This document shows positions 17,907 through 26,045 of a stretch of 54,027 nt of DNA, piece by piece. The DNA comes from Palleronia caenipelagi (GTDB lineage Bacteria; Pseudomonadota; Alphaproteobacteria; Rhodobacterales; Rhodobacteraceae). The notes under the pieces were generated by a model, which was not told where the DNA came from, made no database searches, and worked only from the letters and a program-made list of their open reading frames with translations. Positions within the stretch are counted from its first letter, which is position 1; each line of letters opens with the position of its first letter. The stretch lies in contig NZ_VFSV01000023.1 in assembly GCF_007004065.1 (NCBI RefSeq), forward strand, positions 1 to 54,027, written 5' to 3'. The translations under genes were made by a program, and so were the position numbers.

Positions 17907-19004
17907 CTACCCCAGACCGTCGATGAGAGACATGATCGCCTGCTCAAGTCGCGCACGTTCGATAGCGGAGAAGTCGCGGTCGACCTTTATCTCAAGTCGC
18001 CCCTGCGACGCTGTGCACTTCACCTGACCGGCGCTGGACCGAAGGTGAAAGGTCGTTTTCGTCTTCGCAGCGCGCCCGGTTCGGGCTTTGACATCCGGTG
18101 CCTCCAGCTGCTCCACGACGTCACCAAGAGCGTCGGTCACTGTAAAGCTCCGCAGCACCTCAAGCTCATCCGCCACGGCACGCGTATCCCACCCGTCCAG
18201 TCGCTCGCGGATCATCGCGACAATCTCGGGCCGGGATTTGATCTCCCGGGCCAGGGCCACACCGAGGGCGCGCGGGATTTCGGTCGGGTAGGCCAGCACA
18301 TCACCCAGACGCTCCAGGAGCGCGGCAAAGGAGCGGATATAGCTGCGCTTTGAATAGGGCGCTGACTGGAATAGCGCGGCAACGGCGGCGGAGAGGTCCA
18401 TCGCTTCGGTGGCCGGATCCGCCGCATAATTCATCGCGGCCTGCGCCATCTCGGCGAAGGACAGGTCCTTGCGGATCACGTTTTCATCGACCATGCGGCG
18501 ATAGAGCCCGGCGATGTCGGCTTCGCCCGGCATGATCAGCGCCGGGATCCTGTCCCAACCGCCCTGCCCTTCGCTCTCCAGCGCGCGATATGCAGCGAGC
18601 CGCCGGTAACCCTGGACCAGCTCGTAGCCGCTGCCATCCGGACGCGGCACAACCCGGATCGGGTTCGACAGACCTACCTCCCGGATCGACGTCACCAGCT
18701 CGGCCAGTTCGGCATCCTCGCCGGGCATCCGGTCACGGGTCAGCATATAGGTGTGGATATCGCCAAGAGGCAATTCCTGCACCACATGGCCGGCCTCCCG
18801 CAGCGCCACAAACTCGTGGGCGAGCGCATCGTTCTCTTCGCGGATAGCATCCTGAGCGGCCTGACGCGCCTTGAGCGCCTCGGCATTTTCCGCGATGGCA
18901 CTGGCCATGGGACCACGGCGCGGAGGTGCGCTCGTGTCCGGGGGAGGGGCCTCGGGCGCGTCATCGGGCAGAGCGATGTCGAACATCCTGCGTTTGCGCG
19001 TCAT
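17907..19004 (-). CDS. parB: ParB partition protein
   Basis: This 365-residue protein has the ParB/RepB layout. An N-terminal extension contains a helical region (about 35-75). The ParB N-terminal domain follows at about 75-190, with GLSNPIRVVPRPDGSGYELV and the box II-like GYRRLAAYRAL. A central helix-turn-helix zone follows (about 195-260), then a C-terminal dimerisation region. It should bind centromere sites and, with ParA, segregate the plasmid at cell division. Its start overlaps the parA stop by 4 bases (ATGA), so the two are co-translated. The likely binding sites are the three palindromes inside parA. Confidence 0.92.
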   Translation of the reverse strand: MTRKRRMFDIALPDDAPEAPPPDTSAPPRRGPMASAIAENAEALKARQAAQDAIREENDALAHEFVALREAGHVVQELPLGDIHTYMLTRDRMPGEDAELAELVTSIREVGLSNPIRVVPRPDGSGYELVQGYRRLAAYRALESEGQGGWDRIPALIMPGEADIAGLYRRMVDENVIRKDLSFAEMAQAAMNYAADPATEAMDLSAAVAALFQSAPYSKRSYIRSFAALLERLGDVLAYPTEIPRALGVALAREIKSRPEIVAMIRERLDGWDTRAVADELEVLRSFTVTDALGDVVEQLEAPDVKARTGRAAKTKTTFHLRSSAGQVKCTASQGRLEIKVDRDFSAIERARLEQAIMSLIDGLG

Positions 19005-20344
19005 GTCTCAGCTCCTTTCTCGGCGACCTTATCCGCGGGTAAGGTCGTGTCGGACAGTGCCCGCCAGTGGGGCAGCATCGTGTCGCGGAACTCGCCATAG
19101 GCTTTGTCGAAACTGCCACGTGCGCGCCGCCAGGTCTCCCGGGTCATATCGCGATAATCCATCTCGTAGATCGAACTGAGGAAACGTCCGGATTGCTCGA
19201 CCGCCCGCGTCATCTCGATTGGGCTCTCTGCCATCCTGTCACCGAAGACTTTACCAAACGCGTCATACATCGCGCGGTGCAGGTCGTTCCCCGGCTCATA
19301 GCGGGTCAGCAGGAAGCGAATGTCGTGGAACACCTTGGGCAGCGTGACCTTATCCGCGGATAAGGTGCCCTCGAATCCATAGGAGAGATCCTCCAATGCC
19401 TCCGACAACTGGCCGATAAAACTCGTCGTGCTGTCATATTCCCAGTAGCCCGGACCGGAGGGGATATAGAGCATGTCCGCCGCAAAGACCGCATTCATCG
19501 ACTGGTACCCAATGGCCGGCGGGCAGTCGAAAAAGATCAGGTCCCACTGGTCGTCCGGCAACTGGTCGAGGAACCGACTGACCGCCGCAAAGAACGACCA
19601 CTCCGGGTTCAGGTGCCGGTACTGGGCGGAGGCGAACTCGACGAAGGCCGCGTTCGCGCAAGAGGGGATGACATCGATGGTCGGCCAGTTAGTGGGCTGG
19701 ATGAAATCCGCCAGCCGCAGATCCTGTAGCCCGAGGTCGGTGATGCTCGACGGGATCGAGCGGCGGGGCAGCGCGGTGCCGCTGGCCGCACCGCTGGGCG
19801 CGCTGTTCTGGGCGTTCGTCTCCCGCACAAGATCCCGCGCCATGATGCCCCAGACCGTGTGCTCCTCACTGACATCCGTCAGACCCATGGAATGGCTCAG
19901 GGTCGCCTGAGGGTCGAAATCCACGCAGAGCACACGGTAGCCATCCAGCGCCGCCGCATGGGCAAAGTGCAGGGCGACCGTGGACTTGCCTGCACCACCT
20001 TTAAAGTTGGCGATCGCCGTCCGGAAGGCCCGACCCGCCGGACGCTCCGGCATCAGCGGTTTGCCCTTCGGCCGCAGCTTGCGCCGCAGGACGTTAATCT
20101 CTTCGAGACTGAACCAGCGCTGCCGACCATCCGGTTCGACCTTACCCGCGGGTAAGGTCGGATCCGCCGCCATGCGCCCCCGGAAGGTGGACTGGTTCAT
20201 CCCGAGGATCAGCTCGGCAACCTCCCAAGATGAGAACCGCCGGAGCGTCTTCACGTTCTCAGGAGAAAATGTCTGCTGTCGGATCCACCCCTGCATCTTG
20301 AGGGATTTGTTCTGAAGGTCTCTCAGATCTGCGTAAGTAAGCAT
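19001..20344 (-). CDS. parA: ParA partition ATPase with N-terminal DNA-binding domain
   Basis: The 447-residue protein has an N-terminal MerR-like winged helix (about 35-85, SSWEVAELILGMNQSTFRGR and RWFSLEEINVLRR). The deviant Walker A is FKGGAGKST at 114-122, with the signature lysine, followed by LCVDFDPQATLSHSMGLTD. Walker B is LIFFDCPPAIGYQS. It is the type Ib-like, HTH-containing ParA that both drives plasmid segregation and represses its own operon. It is transcribed away from the initiator gene. Unusually, its coding sequence contains three copies of a 20-24 bp palindrome, each in the same reading frame and encoding TL(P/S)A(D/G)KV. The ATG at 20344 has a GAGG ribosome binding site nearby. 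Confidence 0.93.
   Translation of the reverse strand: MLTYADLRDLQNKSLKMQGWIRQQTFSPENVKTLRRFSSWEVAELILGMNQSTFRGRMAADPTLPAGKVEPDGRQRWFSLEEINVLRRKLRPKGKPLMPERPAGRAFRTAIANFKGGAGKSTVALHFAHAAALDGYRVLCVDFDPQATLSHSMGLTDVSEEHTVWGIMARDLVRETNAQNSAPSGAASGTALPRRSIPSSITDLGLQDLRLADFIQPTNWPTIDVIPSCANAAFVEFASAQYRHLNPEWSFFAAVSRFLDQLPDDQWDLIFFDCPPAIGYQSMNAVFAADMLYIPSGPGYWEYDSTTSFIGQLSEALEDLSYGFEGTLSADKVTLPKVFHDIRFLLTRYEPGNDLHRAMYDAFGKVFGDRMAESPIEMTRAVEQSGRFLSSIYEMDYRDMTRETWRRARGSFDKAYGEFRDTMLPHWRALSDTTLPADKVAEKGAET
19024..19047. repeat. parS-like palindrome 1 (inside parA 3' end)
   Basis: A 24-base palindrome (one T/C asymmetry) with core CCTTATCCGCGGGTAAGG and CGA/TCG flanks. It lies near the end of parA and encodes TLPADKV. 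It is the copy closest to parB. The role as ParB binding site is inferred from palindromy, triplication and position. Confidence 0.7.
19347..19366. repeat. parS-like palindrome 2 (inside parA)
   Basis: ACCTTATCCGCGGATAAGGT is a perfect 20-base palindrome. It encodes TLSADKV in parA, the same frame as the other two copies. It is the only one of the three without the CGA/TCG extensions. Confidence 0.72.
20137..20160. repeat. parS-like palindrome 3 (inside parA 5' part)
   Basis: A perfect 24-base palindrome with core ACCTTACCCGCGGGTAAGGT flanked by CG and CG. It encodes TLPAGKV within the winged-helix domain of ParA, about 200 bases from the parA start and therefore near the parA promoter. Occupancy here by ParB or ParA could also affect transcription. 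Confidence 0.72.
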
Positions 20345-20386
20345 TTTGCCTCGGACGTTATTTCCTGCCTCATTCTGATTTACGCC

Positions 20387-20400
20387 GAAGTTGCGACTTC
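20387..20400. promoter_or_regulatory. Palindrome ahead of parA (operator candidate)
   Basis: GAAGTTGCGACTTC reads almost the same on both strands (5-bp perfect arms around TGCG). It lies 43 bases upstream of the parA ATG, close to an AT-rich GAATATAAAG that could be a minus-strand -10 element. Autorepression by ParA's winged helix is a plausible role. Confidence 0.35.
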
Positions 20401-20506
20401 TGTCGATATCTTTATATTCAGGTTAACCCACACCGCAGACGGTCTAGGCTCGCCGAATCGCCCAAACCCCGACACCCGGCCCCACCCCGGCGAACATGTC
20501 GGCATT

Positions 20507-20570
20507 TAGGGGACACGAAAGAAGGACTCGCATCCCGATGGGGGGACGTCGAGCCACAATAGGGGGACAT
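20507..20570. repeat. Three GGGGAC-type direct repeats (initiator iteron candidates)
   Basis: TAGGGGACAC (20507), TGGGGGGACGTC (20539) and TAGGGGGACAT (20560) lie in one orientation with start-to-start spacings of 32 and 21 bases, roughly three and two helical turns. They sit just before the AT-rich part of the origin region and are candidate binding sites for the DnaA-like initiator. Confidence 0.45.
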
Positions 20571-20649
20571 TATAACGTCACCCAATACCATTGATACCAA
20601 TTTTGTAATTGCGCATTTTCAGGTCAAGGGTCACCAGCATCGCGAATCC

Positions 20650-20679
20650 TTGACAGACAGCCCCAAACCAACGTTAATC
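20650..20679 (+). promoter_or_regulatory. Probable promoter of the initiator gene
   Basis: A consensus -35 TTGACA (20650-20655) is followed after 18 bases by TTAATC, giving a leader of about 100 bases before the initiator ATG at 20790. The -10 is imperfect. Confidence 0.45.
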
Positions 20680-20789
20680 AGCTCAACGATAAGAAAAGCG
20701 TCCGCACAAAGCGCATACGCGCCCACCGGGCAGATCGAGGCAGAGCAGTGTAGCCGAATCCTACATCAGGGTTCGGATCGGGAGCAGAT

Positions 20790-21506
20790 ATGCAGGCGGT
20801 TCATCCCATCCATACGACAAAGAAGGTCGTCGGCCCAGGTGCGTCGTCGTTGAAATACGATATCCTGACAGCGCTTCTTGTAACCGGGAATTGCTCTGAC
20901 ACCGCCGAAGCCCGGCTTGCCCCCAGACTTGCGCTGATCCTCACAGCGCGGTTCAACTGGCGGCGCGGTACCTTCCGTGTGGGCCAGCGTGAATTGGCCC
21001 GCATGTGGGGCGTGACTGAGCGGACGGTGAAGCGCGAACTGTCAGTCATGCGCAGTATGGGCTGGATCGCTATCGCGGCTCCCCCCGCAAGAGGGCGGGT
21101 CGCGGAATACAGCCTTGATCTTCGAAACATTCTCCAAAGCACGCGGCCGTTCTGGACTGAAATCGGGCCGGACTTTGCTGCGCGCATGGACCCTGATGCC
21201 TGTGACCCACAGGCCATGGAGACGAATGTTGTCCCGATCCGGCGGGACCCTGCCGCGTTACCTTCCGAGGACGGCACAATCTGGCCGTCTGCGGCCCGGG
21301 CATTGCGGGATCATTCCGCTCAGCTGTTCGAGGCCTGGTTTGTGAAGCTCGTCCCGGTTGGACAAGATGGAGGCGTCTTTTCCTTCACCGCTCCATCGCG
21401 GTTTGTGGCGGACTACGTCCAGACCCACCTGTCCCTCCGTCTGCTGGCCGCTCTTTCAGCGGCAGATAGCAGCATCAGAGAAATCCGCGTTTTTCCGGCG
21501 CAGTAA
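20790..21506 (+). CDS. DnaA-like plasmid replication initiator
   Basis: The 238-residue protein combines a winged-helix region (about 60-110, RVGQRELARMWGVTERTVKR) with a C-terminal segment resembling domain I of DnaA (about 165-235: WPSAARALRDHSAQLFEAWF, then FTAPSRFVADYVQTHLSLRL). It has no AAA+ ATPase domain. This is the pattern of the 'DnaA-like' replicases described for Rhodobacterales extrachromosomal replicons. It should recognise the origin and recruit the host helicase or DnaA machinery. It is divergent from parAB, the usual partner of this replicon type. The ATG has a GGGAGC ribosome binding site. This identification is the main basis for the taxonomic guess. Confidence 0.82.
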   Translation: MQAVHPIHTTKKVVGPGASSLKYDILTALLVTGNCSDTAEARLAPRLALILTARFNWRRGTFRVGQRELARMWGVTERTVKRELSVMRSMGWIAIAAPPARGRVAEYSLDLRNILQSTRPFWTEIGPDFAARMDPDACDPQAMETNVVPIRRDPAALPSEDGTIWPSAARALRDHSAQLFEAWFVKLVPVGQDGGVFSFTAPSRFVADYVQTHLSLRLLAALSAADSSIREIRVFPAQ

Positions 21507-21540
21507 GGAGTCTGGACAGGGGATACCGGGCAGAGAGCGA

Positions 21541-21584
21541 CTCCGCCCTGTCTTGGCCTTTCCGCGGTGACTCGCGGGGCGGAG
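21541..21584. terminator. Stem-loop between convergent genes
   Basis: CTCCGCCC (21541-21548) pairs with GGGCGGAG (21577-21584), and a smaller CCGCG/CGCGG hairpin sits inside the loop. It lies between the convergent initiator gene and the minus-strand gene ending at 21601, where a two-way terminator is expected. No clean T-run follows directly, so the assignment is tentative. Confidence 0.4.
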
Positions 21585-21600
21585 CGACTGCATCGCGGTT

Positions 21601-22893
21601 TTACCGGCGCGCATCCATCACTCCGAGCTCGTGCCACATCCAGGTGAAGTCATAGCCCGCGATGGCAGCGTTGCTCCGGGCGCTGCCGTTTTCGAGGTGC
21701 TTGAGCCAGCCGACCACCTTATCCCGCGTTGACGGATCGCGGGCGGCCTCTCGGGGAGAAAAGCCGTCGAGCATCGGCAGCGGGCTGTCGAGGGTGCTGC
21801 GATAATGCAGGTCCATCTGCTCCTGAAGGATCTGCTCCACCAGTTCAGGCGGGATCGCGTCGTCGGCATCGGCAGTGGCGTCGTTCGCTGCGCTGACTTG
21901 TCCAACGGTTTCGATGCTTGTCAAAGGCGGGCGCAGGACCTCGCCCAGAAGGTCGGTGATCAAGGCTTCGGCCTTCGCGGCGCGGGCCGCAGAATCGACA
22001 TTCACGATCAGAGCGCTGCCCTTCAGCTCCACCGGGCCGAAGACCGGATATCCTTCGCTGGCGGTGCTGTGCCGGGTCTTGCCTGTCTCAATCCAGACCC
22101 ATGATTTCGATCCCTCCGACATCATATCCCGGCGTTTGTTCAGCACAGGCGCGATCTGCTTTTGGGTGACGCCCTTGGCAAAGGGAAAGCGCAGCTCGTG
22201 GAACATCAGCGGATCGCCGTCGCGATTAAGGATTTCCGGCTCCTCCTGATCCAGCATCCGCTCCAGCTCGGTTCCGAGCCAGATCCCGGTGAAGAGCGGT
22301 GCTAAGCCGAACAAGGTCTCTCGCGTGACCTGAACGGGGCTGCCATCCTCGTCGCGGAGTGCGTCAAGGAGCATCGCGGTGGCGTCGGCGGAGTAGGGCA
22401 GGGCGGCTCCGGACATGACAAAGTGATCTTCCCAAGGGACCACGCGCACCGCAATCCGGTCCCACTGATGCAGGCTCTGGGTCGCGCTCTTCTCCTGCAC
22501 GGTCACCGGATCCGCGCTGGTCAGCAGGTCGCGCAGCACCATGGAGTGTCCGGGACGCACGTCACTGACCTCGTAAAGGCTGACAGGCGTGTCCCGGAGC
22601 GCCGCAAAATAGGCGCGGTTTGCCGCCGTGTCGGCCCAACCCCGGCGCTTGAGATAGAGATCGATGATATTTCCGTCCGGGTAGCGCCGGGCGAGAAAGT
22701 CCTCAAACCCGCAGCCCCAGAGCAGCATCGTCGCGGACTCGCCCAGCAGCTCCTCAAGCTCTTCTGACCCGAGGTCGAACTCCTCCATCATGGGATGCGC
22801 ATGCTCGCCGACCACCTCCTGTAAACGGTCGTGCCACAGTTGCTCCTGTGCAATGAAGTTGAGGAGTGCGGAGAGATCGGTGCGGCCGCTCAT
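21601..22893 (-). CDS. Conserved protein of unknown function, 430 residues
   Basis: The true start is the ATG at 22893 (MSGRTDLSALLNFIAQ) with a GGAG ribosome binding site; the frame stays open upstream but without supporting signals. The protein is acidic and apparently cytoplasmic, with no signal peptide or membrane segment. The last 100 residues include IPPELVEQILQEQMDLHYRS, then LPMLDGFSPREAARD, a 'PReA' motif. That motif resembles the C-terminal region of some SEC-C-linked and MbcA/Xre-type antitoxin proteins. The bulk of the protein (about 1-300) is unfamiliar to me. It lies between the initiator and the ParDE module, divergent from the latter. Function unknown. Confidence 0.75.
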   Translation of the reverse strand: MSGRTDLSALLNFIAQEQLWHDRLQEVVGEHAHPMMEEFDLGSEELEELLGESATMLLWGCGFEDFLARRYPDGNIIDLYLKRRGWADTAANRAYFAALRDTPVSLYEVSDVRPGHSMVLRDLLTSADPVTVQEKSATQSLHQWDRIAVRVVPWEDHFVMSGAALPYSADATAMLLDALRDEDGSPVQVTRETLFGLAPLFTGIWLGTELERMLDQEEPEILNRDGDPLMFHELRFPFAKGVTQKQIAPVLNKRRDMMSEGSKSWVWIETGKTRHSTASEGYPVFGPVELKGSALIVNVDSAARAAKAEALITDLLGEVLRPPLTSIETVGQVSAANDATADADDAIPPELVEQILQEQMDLHYRSTLDSPLPMLDGFSPREAARDPSTRDKVVGWLKHLENGSARSNAAIAGYDFTWMWHELGVMDARR

Positions 22894-22979
22894 GAGGACT
22901 CCCTGTTTGCTCCGCCTGATACAAATCGCAAACGGCGCCGGTTGGCCAGATCCCTTGAATGGAGGAGGGAATGGAACTA

Positions 22980-22990
22980 CTACTGAGTAG
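22980..22990. promoter_or_regulatory. Short palindrome ahead of parD (operator candidate)
   Basis: CTACTGAGTAG is a perfect 11-base palindrome located 18 bases before the parD ATG. ParD-type antitoxins commonly bind such sites to repress their own operon. The assignment rests on position and symmetry only. Confidence 0.35.
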
Positions 22991-23008
22991 CACAAAAGGA
23001 GCTCGCCC

Positions 23009-23278
23009 ATGTCTGTCAAAGCCTCCGTTTCCTTATCCGAGCAACAGGACTGCTTCGCCCGCGCCCTCGTCGCGGATGGCAAATATGCCAGCGTCAGCGC
23101 GGTGGTGCAGCGCGGTCTGGAACTTTTGCGGGCCGAAGCCGAGCGGGAAGAGGCCGAGCTGAATGCGCTTCGGGCCTTTTTCCAGGCGCGGGCGGATGGC
23201 GATTTTGTCCCGGCCGAGGACGGCCGCCGCCGGACCGAGGAAATGCTCGCCCGCAAGCGCCTCCAACATGGCCTTTAG
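23009..23278 (+). CDS. parD: ParD-type antitoxin
   Basis: The 89-residue protein has a ribbon-helix-helix N-terminus (about 1-45: SVSLSEQQDCFARALVADGK, then YASVSAVVQRGLELLRAE) and a charged C-terminal tail that would wrap the toxin. The length is typical of ParD/CopG-like antitoxins. A clear AAAGGAG ribosome binding site precedes the ATG. The gene overlaps the toxin gene by 11 bases. The pair probably stabilises the plasmid by post-segregational killing. Confidence 0.9.
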   Translation: MSVKASVSLSEQQDCFARALVADGKYASVSAVVQRGLELLRAEAEREEAELNALRAFFQARADGDFVPAEDGRRRTEEMLARKRLQHGL

Positions 23279-23621
23279 GGTTGTCCGCAGCACCGCCTGT
23301 GATGACGATCTTGAGGCGATTTTCGATCATCTCTTTCTAACCTATCAGGATTTTGGCGACAGCCCATCCGAGGCTTTCGACAGGGCGGCAGATCGTCTGC
23401 GCAAGGTTGAAACCACAATGGAGGCGCTGGGCACGGCTCCGTTTCAGGGCGAGCGTCACGACGATATCCTGAGCGGTATGAGACACGTCACGAAAGATCG
23501 GGCGATCTTTTACTTCACCCTCACCGAAGCGGTAGAGGAACTCCGGGTTCTCGCCGTCTTCTACGGTGGCCAGGACCACCACTCCCACGTGCTCGCTCGG
23601 ATCCGGACGGATCGCCTTTGA
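23268..23621 (+). CDS. parE: ParE/RelE-type toxin
   Basis: This 117-residue product starts at the ATG inside the end of parD (MAFRVVRSTACDDDLEAIFD). It shows the ParE/RelE superfamily pattern: an N-terminal two-helix hairpin (about 10-60), then RVTK-like strands (GMRHVTKDRAIFYFTLTEAV) and a final strand with LRVLAVFYGGQDH. ParE toxins poison DNA gyrase; RelE relatives cut mRNA, and the sequence alone does not decide. At 117 residues it is slightly longer than usual. It is translationally coupled to the antitoxin. Confidence 0.88.
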   Translation: MAFRVVRSTACDDDLEAIFDHLFLTYQDFGDSPSEAFDRAADRLRKVETTMEALGTAPFQGERHDDILSGMRHVTKDRAIFYFTLTEAVEELRVLAVFYGGQDHHSHVLARIRTDRL

Positions 23622-23657
23622 GCGTGGCGAAGCGGGACTTTGACTTAAACTGAAATT

Positions 23658-23675
23658 GGTGGCCCCAAAGCCACC
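23658..23675. terminator. Weak hairpin after the parDE operon
   Basis: GGTGGC and GCCACC form a 6-bp stem with a CCCAAA loop 37 bases after the parE stop. There is no T-run, so this could at most be a factor-dependent or weak terminator. The remaining bases up to 23852 show no convincing gene. Confidence 0.25.
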
Positions 23676-23852
23676 GATGTTCTCGTCACGGGCCGTGCAG
23701 CCCGGTCGTCAACACGAAGGAACTGTTCCGCGCCAAAGTGATCTGACGACGGTGAGTTCATCACGCCACGGAGAACAAACATCATGCCTGTCGAAGCGGA
23801 GTTAAGCAGGTCATGCAATCACAAGTATCGTTATTAAACGGTCAATTGGGGT

Positions 23853-24968
23853 CTACAAATTTGAACAGCCTAAAGAAATTCTAGCTGGATCTTTAGCACT
23901 CGACAAAGTTTCTTCTCTAAGACCATATTCACTCCCACGAAATGACCTCACGAGATTTCCAGACCAGCTATAGTCTCGGTCTATGAGCTCCGCATAGTAA
24001 AACAGACGGTCTATTTGCGTAACGATCGGACTACCGTCATCTCGTGCCAGAGGAGAATATTGATTATGGCCGGGTTCGATATCATACCAGCCGTGATAAG
24101 CCCAGTCTCCAGAAGGCTCATAGACTACTACGAATATTCTGAATGCGTACTTGCAGGTGGAACGTACGTACACGAAGTAGTCCGGCGCTTTACAGGCTGG
24201 TCTTTCAACAGTGCTCAAACATTGCTTTAGCCTTGATAGTGTTTTCTCAGAATTAGGTATCCAGCCTGCTGGTACTTCCGATCTACTTCTAACCACAGTT
24301 GGAACGTTGATGTCCGTACACCTACTCTGTTCCGCATTTTTTTCGATCAACGTCTTGAGTGAACGTTGAGAACTTTCTCCAAAAAAACCATCAATCTGAC
24401 TTGAATCTAAGCAAGCTTCCTCCGATAGCAGCGTTTGTATTTCTGCCGTTACCTGACGGTATTTTTTATTGAAGCGACTCTGTCGCAATGCAGCCTCAGC
24501 GAATGGAGCGTTTTCTCCCGAAGGAAAGCGCTCAAGAAACGACTCATACGCCCCCCTAGTGTCTGAAGACTGTGCCTGCTGCCAAGCGATTTGCTGTTGT
24601 TGCTCAGCCAGCCCCGCCTGTTCGGCTAGAATTTCCTCCTCACAAATTTCGCCCTTTTCAATTTGCCTGAACCTCTCGAAAGCTTGACCGAGGGAGGAAT
24701 CTGTCCCGCACTCCCGCATATAGGCCGAGATCAGATCGACAGAGCAAGACTCCAACACCGTTTTAAACCGGTCAGCACAGGTCAACACTTGATCTCCTGA
24801 CGCTTCTGCCTGCGCCAGAAGGATTTCCCCGCTTGGGCTTTGGCAGTCATCTGTCAGACCGCACTCGGCAGAGGCCGGGCTTGCAAGGATTGAAAAAAAT
24901 ACTTGTAGGGCTATCGACAGCCCAGATCGAGCTTCGCGCCAGCGATTGGAAATCAGAGCAATTGCCAT
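23853..24968 (-). CDS. Exported protein with peptidoglycan-binding-like motif
   Basis: The 371-residue protein has an N-terminal signal peptide of about 34 residues (hydrophobic SIALQVFFSILASPASA, cleavage after ASA). The mature part has a helical, glutamine-rich stretch with a short repeat typical of periplasmic TPR-like proteins (AYESFLERFPSGENAPFAEA). Next comes a segment resembling a PG_binding_1 repeat (EIQTLLSEEACLDSSQIDGF, then FGESSQRSLKTL; about 175-210). The C-terminal domain (about 250-350) contains DWAYHGWYDIEPGHNQ, recalling DUF1036-type periplasmic domains. Cysteines are frequent, so disulfides are likely. It stands alone and its base composition is more AT-rich than its neighbours, which suggests recent acquisition. 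The specific function is unknown. Confidence 0.72.
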   Translation of the reverse strand: MAIALISNRWREARSGLSIALQVFFSILASPASAECGLTDDCQSPSGEILLAQAEASGDQVLTCADRFKTVLESCSVDLISAYMRECGTDSSLGQAFERFRQIEKGEICEEEILAEQAGLAEQQQQIAWQQAQSSDTRGAYESFLERFPSGENAPFAEAALRQSRFNKKYRQVTAEIQTLLSEEACLDSSQIDGFFGESSQRSLKTLIEKNAEQSRCTDINVPTVVRSRSEVPAGWIPNSEKTLSRLKQCLSTVERPACKAPDYFVYVRSTCKYAFRIFVVVYEPSGDWAYHGWYDIEPGHNQYSPLARDDGSPIVTQIDRLFYYAELIDRDYSWSGNLVRSFRGSEYGLREETLSSAKDPARISLGCSNL

Positions 24969-25189
24969 GTTAGATCTGATCGAAATGGGATGACAGAATG
25001 AGGACCCGATACCTAAAACCTTGCCCGAGTGCGTCGCATTGAGTCAAGTTGGAGCCAAGCACGCGCCAGCCCAAGCGGGCAGCGCCAGCATGTTGGGACC
25101 AATTTGGGTGAGCGCCCTTGAGCTTAAGCTATGCCGAGGGTTGAGAGGCAGCTTTTGATCAGCCCCACTTGAGTGGTCCAATTTGATTG

Positions 25190-26045
25190 TTAGTGCATGA
25201 CTGGCCTCCGGTCCATCGTGACGACGGTTTCTGGGGCAGGCGGGCGATAGCCCAGGGCGCTATGAGGCCGCTTGGTGTTGTAGTGTTTCCTCCATTGTTC
25301 GATCAGTATCTGCGCCTCGCGCAGGCTGTAGAAGATTTCGCCATTCAAGAACTCATCCCTGAAACGGGCGTTGAAGCTTTCGCAGTATCCGTTCTCCCAA
25401 GGCGATCCAGGTTCGATGTAAGCCGTTTTCGCGCCGACAGCTTTGATCCAGTCCTGTACGGCTTGAGCAACGAACTCCGGGCCATTGTCAGACCGAATGA
25501 ACGAAGGCACACCGCGCAGGATGAACAGGTCGCTCAGCACATCGATGACGTTGCCTGAGTTCAGCTTGCGATCCACGCGGATGGTCAGGCACTCCCGGCT
25601 GTACGCGTCGATGATATTCAATGTCCGGAACGCCTTCCCATCGTCCGTGCGGCAATGCACGAAGTCATATGACCAAACATGGTTTGGATGCTCAGGCCGC
25701 AACCGGACACACGATCCATCATTCAGCCAAAGCCGTCCCTTCTTTGGTTGTTTCATTGGCACCTTCAGCCCCTCTCGTCGCCACAGTCTTTCGACGCGCT
25801 TGTCGTTCACATGCCAGCCAGCATCTCTGAGCAGTGCTGCAATCCGACGATAGCCATACCGTCCATATTGCCGGGTCAGCTCGATCATGTCGGCCACCAG
25901 GCGTTCTTCGTCTGGACGACCAGCAGGCACCTTACGCGGTGTCGATCGGTGTTGTCTGAGAACACGACAGGCCGCGGCGCTCCGAGACAATCAGCTCCGC
26001 TCGAACACGATCAATGCAGGTACGGCGACGAGCGGGGCTCAGAAG
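25190..26045 (-). pseudogene. IS3-family transposase orfB, frameshifted
   Basis: The catalytic part of the transposase is intact in one frame: HTH_21-like RQYGRYGYRRIAALLRDAGW, then the rve core with first Asp in WSYDFVHCRTDDGKAF, second Asp in FIRSDNGPEFVA and Glu in NGYCESFNARFRDE. The expected N-terminal segment (LLSPARRRTC, RVRAELIVSERR) is in a different frame. A single extra base within the GC run at about 25970-25978 breaks the continuity after SERR, and an in-frame stop precedes the remaining frame. Normal orfAB fusion by programmed -1 shifting at the orfA end therefore cannot yield full transposase without a second shift. Confidence 0.72.

Larger units (their letters stand above)
20345..20789. 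other. Intergenic region between parA and the initiator: probable replication origin
   Basis: This 445-base region separates divergently transcribed parA and the DnaA-like initiator and has no convincing reading frame. It holds a parA-proximal palindrome, three GGGGGAC-type repeats, an AT-rich stretch at about 20570-20630 that could serve as an unwinding element, and a sigma-70-like promoter facing the initiator gene. The arrangement is what one expects of an origin with operator sequences. No match to the classical DnaA box (TTATNCACA) was noticed. Confidence 0.55.

Noticed and set aside
22894-23256. An N-terminal extension of the 430-residue protein
   Set aside because: It runs antisense through parD, and the ATG at 22893 has a ribosome binding site and a natural N-terminus.
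23622-23852. A possible small gene between parE and the exported protein
   Set aside because: The frames are short, lack ribosome binding sites and resemble nothing known.
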